From assembly GCA_028274465.1 (NCBI GenBank), contig CM051455.1, positions 112,466,261 to 112,530,260 of the forward strand: a DNA stretch of 64,000 bases, in the 5' to 3' direction. Under the pieces are notes generated by a model. The model was given only the letters and a program-made list of their open reading frames with translations, was not told where the DNA came from and searched no databases. Shown here piece after piece: positions 1 to 9,520 of this stretch; within the stretch, counting starts at the first letter, position 1, and the number at the start of each line of letters is the position of its first letter. Source of the DNA: Plantago ovata. Lineage: Eukaryota > Streptophyta > Magnoliopsida > Lamiales > Plantaginaceae. Position numbers and translations under genes: made by a program.

Positions 1-256
1 ATTACGAACAATACAAAAATGGAAAAGACTCAACAGTTTGCTAAACTGCTATTTGACTTTCTTTTTTGGACCCTTTCTTTGCTTTTTTGGGGTCTTTTTT
101 TTTTTCTTTTTTTTTCTTTCCAGATTCTTTTTCTTTTCTTTTTTTTCTTTTCTCTTTTTTTCTGGAATTTTTCTTTCTTTCTTTTTTTTTTCGATTTTTT
201 CTAGCCAGCAGTAGCATAACAAAAAGAGAAACAAAATGACTCACACGACTTCCCCA

Positions 257-278
257 AACCTATTCGAAAGAATAGGTT
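257..278. repeat. Hairpin 1 of element A 3' region
   Basis: Stem arms AACCTATTC and GAATAGGTT pair over 9 bp around a 4-nt loop, GAAA on the plus strand. The same stem recurs at 370-391 and in elements B and C. Confidence 0.85.
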
Positions 279-369
279 GGATTACAAAATTTACGGAAAA
301 TGAAAAATAAACTCACGATACGAAAATGAAAAACAGAAACAAGTCTATGATGGTGTAACCCCCTCCCCA

Positions 370-391
370 AACCTATTCGGAAGAATAGGTT
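370..391. repeat. Hairpin 2 of element A 3' region
   Basis: Same 9-bp stem as the hairpin at 257-278, with loop GGAA on the plus strand. Both are preceded by CCCCAAA. Confidence 0.85.
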
Positions 392-1005
392 ATAAACAAA
401 AGATCACACATCCTCACACTACCTCCTTCCTAGGCATTTAGCAATCTCAAAGCATGGTGAAGACTTGTTGCCTCTTAGGTACATAATTACTCGGGAAAAC
501 AACCATAAGACCCTAACATGCATCATCCTATTATAAAGGCCTTCGTGAACCGCAGTAGAGAAAACACCACTAAGTGATGTCGAGACTACCAAGCTTAACT
601 AAGTGCAATACATAAATGTGACAAGCCAAGCGAGAAAAACCTCAAACAAATTCATAGAGATGAAGCATACGATTAATGGCATAGTTAGTTGATCTACCCA
701 ATAAAAAAGTTCAAAGAATTCGGCAATAAACTCTATATAAAACATGCAAGACTATCCTAGGATGAATGTAGTGAATGCAACCTAAAAAATCTAAGAAAGC
801 AGTAAACGTGCAAATGCAAATGCAAGCAAAGAACAAGATACTAATCAACACAAAGCCAAACAATACTTAACATCACGGTTCACATCCCATCCCCCTTACG
901 ATTCTTAAGCTAGCCCCTAGCAAAAGAGAATGAGTAATAAGAAGTGATACTAGATGTTACCGAACGGTTTTGCCTCGGTTGGCTGAGAGTGGACATGTGA
1001 AAAGA

Positions 1006-2328
1006 CTAATCATCGGGATGGTAGTCCCCATAAAAGTCACTCCACATGTCGGACATGAGCTCATTGGACTGACGTAGAGCCTCCTGCTGCTGCTGGATGA
1101 GCTGTTGCTGCTCCCACATTTGCTGCCTATCCTCTCGGCGATGCTCCTCGAATATCTCCCAATCGCGGTTGTGCTGGACAATGTGCATGTCGAGGTCCTG
1201 TCGCATGGCCGCGTTGTTGGCATCGATTCTGTCGAAACGACCGTCGAGGTAGGTACGGAATTCAGAGAAGTCAAATCCTCTAGACCCCTGTGGTGCTCAA
1301 GGCGGTGCATGCGGTGCTCTATGGACAAACGGGATATCTGGGATAGGGGCTTGGCCAACATCGACCTCCATAGCATCCTCACGATCGGAATCACTCGGCT
1401 GGTAAGGTGCTCCTACATCAGCAGCGGCAGCCGTGGGGTTCTTCAACTGATACCTATTGAGCTGCACCTCAATGGTCGAGGGTGAAAGGGCAGCGACCTC
1501 GCAATCCCCCTCCTCAATGTCATCGACCCCATGATATTTGCAGTAGGCTGTGATGAAGCTTGGGAAGATGAATGGCTTCCTCTTCTTTTCCCAGTGGCGC
1601 TCGTACTCCTCATACATGATGTGCCCTATGTCGATCTGATGTCTGTCTATCAGGCAGTAGAGGAGCTCGGCGTAGTAGGGCTGAATCCACGAGTCATTCT
1701 TCCTAGGGATCAAGTTGGAGATGCAAAATTTCATCATCACCTTAGCTTCAATGCTAAGGTCGCTCTGACTGATCCGTCCAGGTTCTCTCCCGATTTCTGG
1801 ATATCGGTACTCCCTGTTGCGGATCACATATGTGATGTGTCTCCCTATCCCCCTAGAGGCCCTCGAATACAGGTAGGCATGGTTGCTCCCTGTGAATTCC
1901 TGATGTCCAAAATGGATGAATGAAGAAATGTCCTCTGGTGTCCACGGTATAATCAGGCCTCGGACTAGTACCCCATTCTTCTCCTCGAGATCTGTGTATC
2001 CAGTGTAGAACTCTTGGAGGAGGCTCTCTTCGTAACCTTTGAACCTGTTGGAACTGTACCATGCCCAATTCCTTTGTGACCCCAATCGTGATAGCGTCCT
2101 GTATCCCGCTTTATCAACTACGGACTCGGGAACGTCAATCCTCCTATCTGGGATGATCGACCTTCCTCCGTCGGCCATCTCCGCTTCTAGCCTTTGACGC
2201 ACCTCTATCGCAGCTACAGACAACTCGAACATATGGTGAGATGGTTGGGAGCTTGATGCTACTCCCTTCCCCTTTTTGCTAGAGCCGGCTCTCCTCGATC
2301 TCGGTGCCATGATTCCTACAAACAGCAA
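1006..2328 (-). pseudogene. Env-position ORF with 'putative plant transposon protein' domain, one premature stop
   Basis: A 440-residue reading frame runs from the ATG at 2326-2328 to 1006 and is broken only by TGA at 1297-1299; the frame stays open on both sides. The first 40 residues are basic and Ser-rich. Residues about 75-290 resemble the family annotated in plant genomes as putative plant transposon protein: an aromatic segment ending in FYTGY, then VRGLIIPW, then a Leu-rich helix before IDIGHIMYEEYE. The C-terminal 80 residues are Gln- and Glu-rich and could form a coiled coil. The function of this family is unknown. The ORF sits downstream of Gag-protease, where Athila elements carry an env-like gene, but I see no signal peptide or clear membrane segment. 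The stop may be a decayed CGA codon. Confidence 0.75.
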
Positions 2329-3127
2329 TTAGTATCTTGTACGATGCAAAACAGACCTATGCATATGTAAATATACGAGCGAACAAACGAGCAATATTTT
2401 CAAAAATTCAACTCCTCAAAAACCCAAAGTCTAGTCTAGCTAATTCATTACGCAACATATCAATGTAACTACTACAATAACATATCACATTATGCTCTTA
2501 CTAAACAACAAATGCCTTGAATCAAAAGGTTCAATCCATACCATAAAAATCAAAAATCTAGCATAAATCCTCAATTCCATCAATCATGCATTCTACATCC
2601 ATCATTATCATATCAACAAACACATGTTTAAGCATGGAATGATAGTAAGAGATACATTTTCCTAATAAGATATATATCATCTAATAGCAAAAATCTCAAA
2701 TCAACAAACAAAGCCTAATTGAACATGCAATTGATAATGAATAACGAATCGCCCCGTGCGGGGCGAATCGCCCCACGTCCGGAGCGCGCCGTGCGTCCGG
2801 AGCGCGCGCGCGCTCTGGATGTGGGGCGATTCGCCCCACATGGGGGGCGATTCTCCCCCCACTTCCTGAGGTGGGAGACGATCGTTTTCGAATTAAAATG
2901 CGGTTTTTAGTCCGCGAAAACCATTTTCCTCAAAAAATCACTCGAAAAATAGCACTCGAACACAACATAAGCACATACGACACAAAAACGAACAAATTCA
3001 CATATGAAAAGCAAATTGTTCAAGTATGAATGCATGCAATAAAGCGGTAAAGAAAGCGATAAAAACCCCGGGTTGCCTCCCAGATAGCACCATTGTTTAA
3101 AGTCTCTGACTCAACTCCTGTCTTCGC
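2329..3127. other. Spacer between Gag-protease and second ORF of element A
   Basis: An AT-rich noncoding stretch with one abrupt GC-rich island at 2741-2872. The end next to the Gag-protease stop carries CGGGTTGCCTCC, also found at the matching place in element B near 13660. I see no other coding or structural signal. Confidence 0.7.
2741..2872. repeat. GC palindrome cluster inside element A
   Basis: Several near-perfect palindromes lie in tandem: GGGGCGAATCGCCCC (7-bp arms, one central base), GTGGGGCGATTCGCCCCAC (9-bp arms), and degenerate units around GGAGCGCGC. They share the GCG-N-TYCGC core with the palindromes in the LTR promoters, but here lie in an internal spacer. Confidence 0.85.
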
Positions 3128-5278
3128 CTATCTTTTCTTTCTGAGGGTACTAGACTTCCCCTTCACGTATCTCCTTCCCATGCCTCGATCCTGTGAATAA
3201 GAATGAACATAGACATTAAGACCACAGTAATCAATAGTGTTAGAAGTATCAGGTGGATAGGATATGGCTTGCAACACATGTTGCTTGCCATCCACTTCAA
3301 TAGTGCAAGTTCTTTCGTAGATGTCCATCACGGAGCGTAGCTTAGTCAAGAATGTTCGTCCTAAGAGTATTACATCCCCCGTTCCTGGTGATGACGCCGG
3401 CATAATTACAAAATCGATGTAGACAGAAGCTTCACCAATCTTGACTAATACATTCTTCACAACGCCTTCGGGTTTCAGAAGGGATCCATCCGCCAGTTGC
3501 ACAATAGCCTTATGCACAGTTAGTTCTCCAAGGTTACTCTTCTCGAAAACATTCAAAGGGAGCACATTAGAGTAGGATCCTGTGTCTAGTGTGGCTCGGA
3601 CATCTTCAAGCTCCCCAATCCCGACCTTAACATCGAAACTTTGAGGGAGTGGCTCGTGATCCTCTTGCTCCTCTTCACCCTTGTTAGTACCTAGGTCCTT
3701 CTCTTCTTCTTCGGCTGGTGGGGGCATTTCCCTCTTGCAACTCTCGCACTTAGCAACCTTCTTGATGGTGATTTCAACAGGTAGATCACCCACCAAGGTG
3801 ATGGACATCAACTTCTCAGTGTTGCTAGGCAGTTTGCCTTGTTCTCTACTTGCTCCTCGGTCGATCAACTCTTGCATCTTTTGATGGGCAAGCCTAGTGC
3901 TCTCTTCCAACCTATCGAGCCTTGCCCTTGTCTTCTCGGAATCTTCCTCATAACGTTTGAGAAAACTTTGTGTGTGATCAACCATCTTTTGCAAGTTCTC
4001 CATCATTTGAGCCGACTTCGACTTTGATGGCTCTTTCGGAGCGGGGTTTTCGCAGTGGTCATTACCATAGTTTAGCCTACTACGGTCTTAGTTAGGGCCA
4101 TAGGTTTGGTTAGCCGGTGCATATCCTTGATTGTTTCGGAATCCCCTTCTCCAAAATCCACCTCGAGGATTCCTACTGTCTTGTCCGTAGCTAACTTCTT
4201 GAGTACCAAACTCCGTAGCAAAGGCTTCTTCTTCGCCTCCTCGAGCCCAGTTGCCATCATCATATTGCAGCTCCGATCTACACATATGAGCCCCATGCCC
4301 ATAGTTCTTGCAAATTCGGCATACTTCGTTCGAAACAGTTGTTCCGGTGGCGCTCTTGAGGACTTGCTTCAATTTGTTGGTAAAGCACTCGAATTGATCC
4401 CCATTCCCCCTATACATAGGGGCTTCTTGAGTCGGTGGAGCTTCAGGTCCACGTCTCCTAACCATTGCTCTTGGATCCTTGAACTGCGAACCCTTAGCAA
4501 GCCTTTCGAAAACTGCCCAGACGGCTTCTGCGGTTTCCTCCCAAATATTGCCTCAGCATTGGAAATCTACCACTTGTTGGTTCTCGAAGGTTAGTCCATT
4601 GTAGAAGTGTTGGACTAGGTCAGAAAGTTCAAAACCATGGTGAGGGCACTTGTTCGTGAGATCTTGGAACTTCTCCAACGCGGTGTAGATGGTCTCATCA
4701 TAGTCTTGCTTGAATCTAGTGATCTGCGCCTTTAGCGCGGTAGTCAAGGTGTGAGGGAAGTATTTCTCCATAAAGTCTGAAAAAACCTTCTCCCAAGTGT
4801 CCAGCGAGCCTGCTGGTAGAGAACTCAACCATGACTTGGCTCTGTCGCCAAGTCCCATAGAAAAAACCTTCATCCTCAACTCATCCGTTGTTATTTCAGC
4901 TCCGGGTCGTGGGAGTTGGTTGACAAAATCATCGATATCGTGCAAGTACCCCATCACATCTTCCCTTGCAAAGCCATAGAACCTTGGAAGTTGTTGGAAT
5001 GCGTGGTTCTTGATCTCCAGATCTTGAGTTGCAGACGAAAGAACAATCGCCGGTCCCCTCATACGATCCTTGGTGGGTTGAACCCATGCTTTCAGTGGTC
5101 TAGCTTATGCCATTCCGTCGATTTCCTTGAAAAGAATGTGTAGAGATTCAGAGAAATCGGTATCCTCTATTTCCTCTAGTGCACGCCTTTCGAGTAGTCG
5201 CCTTCTTTGGTGGTAGACTCTGTCGATCTCAGCAATTGAATCAGCAAGCGGTGTTCCTGCAGAACGTGTATGCGGCAT
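3128..5278 (-). pseudogene. gag-pro: Gag-protease polyprotein of element A, three premature stops
   Basis: One 717-codon frame runs from the ATG at 5276-5278 to the stop at 3128, interrupted by TAA at 5105-5107, TGA at 4553-4555 and TAA at 4088-4090. Residues about 85-190 form a retrotransposon Gag domain of Athila type, with FYGFAREDVMGYL near its start and NKCPHHGFELSDL near its end. A CCHC zinc knuckle (CRICKNYGHGAHMC) lies near residue 320. A predicted coiled coil follows, starting near MENLQKMVDHTQ. The retropepsin has LDTGSYSN at about residue 564 and ILLGRTFL downstream. Gag would form the particle and the protease would process it. The frame ends after the protease, without polymerase domains. 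Comparison with element B suggests the TGA was CGA and the two TAA codons were GAA. The ATG is supported by element B, which has the same first residues. Confidence 0.9.
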
Positions 5279-5405
5279 ACACTATCTGTAACAGACTAGG
5301 AAAGCAGTATCAGAGAGAGATTAAAAAGGAAAACTAAAACTAGTAGAATTAGGAATCTAAAGCTGAAAATATAAACAAATTAAACAGAAAAAAGGAGTAT
5401 AGTCA

Positions 5406-5420
5406 CCGGCAACGGCGCCA
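5406..5420 (-). other. Primer-binding site of element A (tRNA-Asp type)
   Basis: The minus strand reads TGGCGCCGTTGCCGG three bases after the 5' LTR. This is the complement of the 3' end of plant tRNA-Asp, the primer known for Athila elements. Confidence 0.85.
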
Positions 5421-6280
5421 ATTTGATGGACGCGGATTTGTCGGTTCCGAATTCAGCAAATAATATTTGTTATTTAGCCAAAGGCAATCCACAACTACAA
5501 CGAAAACGGTAGTGTAGCAGTAGAATGACTCGAGCGTCGTTCTCTCAGGACTATAACTAGCTTTATCTATTTAACTAGAGAATGTAAAACATCAGACATA
5601 ATAGCAAAGGGGTTTCTAGCAGATAATGGAGATTGGTGATAGTATGATCCTTCAAAGCATAACGGGTCGATAATCATGCATAAATTCCTCGGTCTTGCAT
5701 GGAGATCTTTGAATCAATCTAGTGTCCTGTTGCAATTATTAAGCACTACGAAGATAACGATTCTGACAAGTCAAGCACCATTGTCCTGTTGTGTTCCGTA
5801 ATTATTCAACAGTACGAAGATAAACTCGCGTACAGGTCGACGAGGGTCCAATTTTGCATAATAATTAATACAACATACGAGAATTTAGGTTGTGCCTGAT
5901 CAACAAAATAAAGCAATAACACGGAGTATAGTGCGCGATATAGCCATTAGCATGATTATCTTCCCTTTGCTAAGAATTCACATACTATCACCAATGATAA
6001 GTTTAGCTACTCATAATAGGCATGCAATCAACATAAATCGTAGAAGAAAACATGTTGAAAGATATAATAAAATAAGTAGAATAAACTGTAAGACACAAAG
6101 TTACCGAAGGGTGTCAATCTCCGGAGAATTCCGATCCGACGAACTCCAATCTGCTATGAAAAAGAGTCCCCTACGCTACGAACCCCCAGAACAGGCTCTG
6201 GGAAGCCCCTACCTAAAACTACAGAGAAAGGTGAGAAAGTAGGTCTGGAAAAGTATGATTTTTGGAGAAAACTGAGCAAC

Positions 6281-6290
6281 TATATATAGG
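6281..6290 (-). promoter_or_regulatory. TATA box of element A 5' LTR
   Basis: CTATATATA in the element's sense (plus strand TATATATAGG), about 15 bp downstream of the GC palindrome block. Confidence 0.7.
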
Positions 6291-6302
6291 CTTCGAATTA
6301 CT

Positions 6303-6341
6303 GTGGGGCGGTTCGCCCCACGTCTGGGGCGGTTCGCCCCA
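6303..6341. repeat. GC palindrome block, element A LTR
   Basis: Two tandem units centred on GGGGCGGTTCGCCCC, each a palindrome with a 3-nt centre. They lie immediately upstream of the TATA box in the element's sense. Confidence 0.85.
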
Positions 6342-7554
6342 GAGAATTTCTCACGGAATTCCGCGTTTTCGACGCGTCTTTGGATTTCTTCCCCTTTTCG
6401 GACTCGGTTTCTGACTTCTAGTGGCCTTCTAACCTCCAGATTCGACCCCTAGACTCCAAATCCTATCCGGAAACCTTCAGATACTCCAAATAGGCTTCTG
6501 GAACACCAATTCCTTGTCAACTTCAATATAATTGCCCGGAAATCCTCGAATTTCAACGAAAACCTGTAAAATAAAATCTAAAGGGAAACGTGACACTATT
6601 CTAATAAAATGCACTAAAATATAGCTAAATTAACATAGAGGATAGCTAAAATAGATGAAAAAGACTCGAATGAAAGTGTAAAATACACATTCATCATGAT
6701 GAACGCGGGTTTGTCAGTTCCGGTTCGAGCAAATTAATTTGTTATTTAGCCAAAGGCAATTCACAACTACAACGAAAACCGTAGTGTAGCAGTAGAATGA
6801 CCTCGAGTGTCGTTCTCTCAGGACTATAACTAGCTTTATCTATTTAACTAGAGAATATAAAACAACAGACGTAATAGCAAAGGGGTTTCTCTAACAGATA
6901 ATGGAGATTGGTGATAGTATGATCCTTCAAAGCATAACGGGTCAATAATCATGCGTAAATTCCTCGGTCTTGCATGGAGATCTTTGATCAATCTAATGTC
7001 TTGTTGTAATTATTAAGCACTACGAAGATAATGATACTGACAAGTCAAGCACTATTGTCCAATTGTGTTCCGTAATTATTCAACACTACGAAGATATACA
7101 CGCGCCTAGGTCGACGAGGGTCCAATTGTGCATAATAATTAATACAACATACGAGAATTTAGGCTGAGCCTGATCAACAAAATAAAGCAATAACACGGAG
7201 TATAATGCGCAATATAGCCATTAGCATGATTATCTTCCCTTCGCTAAGAATTCACATACTACCACCAACGATAAGTTTAGCTACTCATAATAGGCATGCA
7301 ATCAACAGAAATCATAGAAAAAAACATGTTGAAAGATATATTAAAATAAGTAGAATAAACCGTAAGATACAATGTTACCGAAGGTTGTCAATCTCCGAAG
7401 AATTGCGATCCTACAAGCTCCAATCTGCTATGAAAAAGTGTCCCCTAAGCTACGAACCCCCAAAACAGGCTCTGGAAGTCCCTACCTAAAACTACAGAGA
7501 ATGGTGAGAAAGTAGGTCTGGAAAAGTATGAATTTCGGAGAAAATCTGAGCAAC

Positions 7555-7564
7555 TATATATAGG
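7555..7564 (-). promoter_or_regulatory. TATA box of element C 3' LTR
   Basis: TATATATAGG on the plus strand, in the same context as the other Athila-like LTRs here. Confidence 0.65.
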
Positions 7565-7577
7565 CCTCGAAATACTA

Positions 7578-7655
7578 TGGGGCGGTTCGCCCCACACACC
7601 GGGCGGTTCGCCCGGTGTGGGGCTAGTTGCCCCACGTCCCGGACGGTTCGCCCGG
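7578..7655. repeat. GC palindrome block, element C 3' LTR
   Basis: Four tandem units: TGGGGCGGTTCGCCCCA, CCGGGCGGTTCGCCCGG, TGGGGCTAGTTGCCCCA and CCGGACGGTTCGCCCGG. The last two differ from their counterparts in the 5' LTR, while the flanks are nearly identical. Confidence 0.85.
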
Positions 7656-8010
7656 GAGTGTTTTTCGTGAAATTTCGCGTTTTCGACGCGTTTTTGGATT
7701 TTTTTCCCTTTTCGAACTCGGTTTCTGTCTTCTAGTGGCCTTCTAACCTCCATATTCGACCCCTAGACTCCAAATCCTATACGGAAACCTTCAGATGCTC
7801 CAAATAGGCTTCTGGAATACCAATTCCTTGTCAACTTCAATATAATTTCCCGAAAATCCTCGATTCTCAACCAAAACCTGTAAAATAAAATCAAAAGGGA
7901 GACGTGACACTATTCTAATAAAATGTACTAAAATATAGCTAAATTAACATAGAGGATAGCTAAAATAGGTGAAAAAGACTCAAATGAAAGTGTAAAATAC
8001 ACATTCATCA

Positions 8011-8028
8011 AACTCCCCAAACCGAACC
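8011..8028 (-). other. Polypurine tract of element C
   Basis: The minus strand reads CGGTTTGGGGAGTT directly before the 3' LTR. The same tract precedes the 3' LTRs of B and D. It is the expected primer for plus-strand DNA synthesis. Confidence 0.8.
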
Positions 8029-8813
8029 TTTGCTTGTCCTCAAGCAACTAAGCTAGACTCTAATGCAAAAAACAATGCAACACACAAAATGGAGTCTCAT
8101 GCAAAATAAAATGAACTAATCTACTGAATCTATCAAAAAACATATGAACAAAACCCATATAAATCAAAACATGAATATAGGTTGAAGAATGGCTCGATTG
8201 ACTCATACACATCCACATAAGCACTTATGTCAAGACAAGATAGTCTCTCGTAACATTCTCTACCTGGACCTAGTCAGTGACGACGTAATGAAACATCTTA
8301 AGATACGAATGGTTGTCCCGTGCCTATGAAACTGAGGACTTACTACTGTTCACCAAGTTAAGACTTTTCCTCAAAGAGGTCGAACCAGTACTGGCTCTCA
8401 TCAAACGAAGGAGGGTTCCCTATAAAACATAACACTCCCCTATTCTAACCATCTCTCATGTAAAGTCTTAATCTATTCACCACTTCCTGAATGGCAGGAG
8501 GAGGGTGGTCTAGAACAGATGACACTCAAAAACAAAAGACAAAAAATAGAAAATTACAACACGATTACGAACATTACAAGAATTGGAAAAAGAGACACAA
8601 CACTTTGCTAAATTGCTATTTGGCTTTTTGTTTTTTTGGACCCTTCTTTGCTTTTTTGTGGTCTTTTTCCTATTTTTTTTCTTTTTTTCTTTCCAGTTTC
8701 TTTTTTTCTCTTTTTTTCTTTTTTCCGGGAATTTTCTTTTCTTTTTTTCGATTTTTTAAGCCAGCAGTAGCACCACGAAAAAGAAACAAAATGACTCACA
8801 AACGACTTCCCCA

Positions 8814-8835
8814 AACCTATTCGAGAGAATAGGTT
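8814..8835. repeat. Hairpin 1 of element C 3' region
   Basis: Same 9-bp stem (AACCTATTC with GAATAGGTT) as in A and B; loop GAGA on the plus strand. Confidence 0.85.
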
Positions 8836-8928
8836 GGAGTACAAAATATACGAGAAAGGAAAAATAAACTCACAATACGGAAATGAAAAACGAAAAACAA
8901 GTCTAATGATGGTGCAACCCCCTCCCCA

Positions 8929-8950
8929 AACCTATTCGAAAGAATAGGTT
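8929..8950. repeat. Hairpin 2 of element C 3' region
   Basis: Same stem; loop GAAA on the plus strand. Confidence 0.85.
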
Positions 8951-9520
8951 AAACAAAGGATCACACAACCTCACACTACCTCCTTCCTAGGCATTTAGCA
9001 ATCTCAAAGCATGGTGAAGACTTGTTGCCTCTTAGGTACATAATTACTCGGGAAAACAATCATAAGACCCTAACATGCATCATCCTATTATAAAGGCCTT
9101 CGTGAACCGCAGTAGAGAAAACACCACTAAGTGATGTCGAGACTACCAAGCTTAACTAAGAGCAATACATAAATGTGACAAGCCAAGCGAGAAAAACCTC
9201 AAACAAATTCATAGAGATGAAGCATATGATTAATGGCATAGTTAGTTAATCTATCCAATAAAAAAGTTCCAAAAAATTCGGCAATAAACTCCATATAAAA
9301 CATGCAAGACTATCCTAGGATGAATGCAGTGAATGCAACCTAAAAAACTAAGAAAGCAGTAAACGTGCAAATGCAAATGTAAACAAAGAAACAAGATACC
9401 ATACTCAACATCACAAAGCCAAACAATACTTAACATCATGGTTCACATCCCATCCCCCTCATAAAACTTAAGCTAGTCCCTAGCAAAAGAGAATGAGTAA
9501 ATAAAAAGTGATACTAGATG

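Larger units (their letters stand above)
1..955 (-). other. 3' noncoding region of element A
   Basis: No ORF here is credible. The stretch matches 8560-9520 (element C) and 12700-13430 (element B) closely, so it is the shared 3' untranslated region. It holds a long pyrimidine tract on the plus strand at 54-202 (purine-rich in the element's sense), two small hairpins at 257-278 and 370-391, and a long AT-rich tail. Apparent ORFs at 19-244 on either strand are low-complexity readings of the pyrimidine tract. Confidence 0.8.
1..6696 (-). mobile_element. Element A: non-autonomous Athila-like Ty3/gypsy retrotransposon, left part outside window
   Basis: Read on the minus strand: 5' LTR (6696-5424), tRNA-Asp-type primer site, Gag-protease ORF (5278-3128), a spacer with GC palindromes, a second ORF (2328-1006) and a 3' noncoding region (955-1). 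The 3' LTR lies beyond position 1. No reverse transcriptase, RNase H or integrase occurs between the protease and the 3' region, so the element depended on enzymes from elsewhere. The Athila assignment rests on the primer site, the Gag type and the protease type; the second ORF sits where Athila elements carry an env-like gene. Both ORFs have premature stops. The 5' LTR abuts the 3' LTR of element C with no base between. Confidence 0.85.
5424..6696 (-). repeat. 5' LTR of element A
   Basis: This 1,273-bp repeat has TGATG...CATCA ends and is followed in the element's sense by the primer site. It matches the LTRs of B and C along most of its length. It contains a GC palindrome block, a TATA box and a conserved block with GTGTCGTTCTCTCAGG near its low-coordinate (U5) end. 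Confidence 0.9.
6697..8010 (-). repeat. 3' LTR of element C
   Basis: TGATGAA...TTCATCA ends. The polypurine tract at 8011 onward marks it as the downstream LTR in the minus-strand sense. The TATA box is near 7555-7564 and the palindrome block at 7578-7655. The plus-strand ORF at 7205-7489 also appears in the A and C 5' LTRs, but is antisense to the element and is taken as chance. Confidence 0.9.
8029..9520 (-). other. 3' noncoding region of element C
   Basis: Matches the 3' regions of A and B. It contains CTTGTCCTCAAGCAAC next to the polypurine tract, a pyrimidine tract at 8625-8760, two conserved hairpins and an AT-rich tail. ORFs in the pyrimidine tract are low-complexity artefacts. Confidence 0.8.

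Noticed and set aside
19..244. ORFs on both strands rich in Phe/Leu or Lys/Glu
   Set aside because: They are readings of a pyrimidine/purine tract; the same artefact recurs at 8491-8844 and 12709-12900.
1105..1923. Plus-strand ORFs opposite the second ORF of element A
   Set aside because: Shadows of the minus-strand frame; no motifs or start context.
1006..2328. Second ORF of element A as a true retroviral envelope protein
   Set aside because: I see no signal peptide, transmembrane helix or fusion region. Only the position is env-like.
5892..6242. Plus-strand ORF repeated in three LTRs (5892-6242, 7205-7489, 18030-18341)
   Set aside because: Antisense to the elements, in LTR sequence, with no recognisable domain. 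Conservation follows from LTR identity, and lengths differ between copies.
7578..7655. Palindrome arrays as a CRISPR-like or satellite array
   Set aside because: Units are adjacent without unique spacers, in a plant retroelement promoter; they are better described as variable palindrome blocks.
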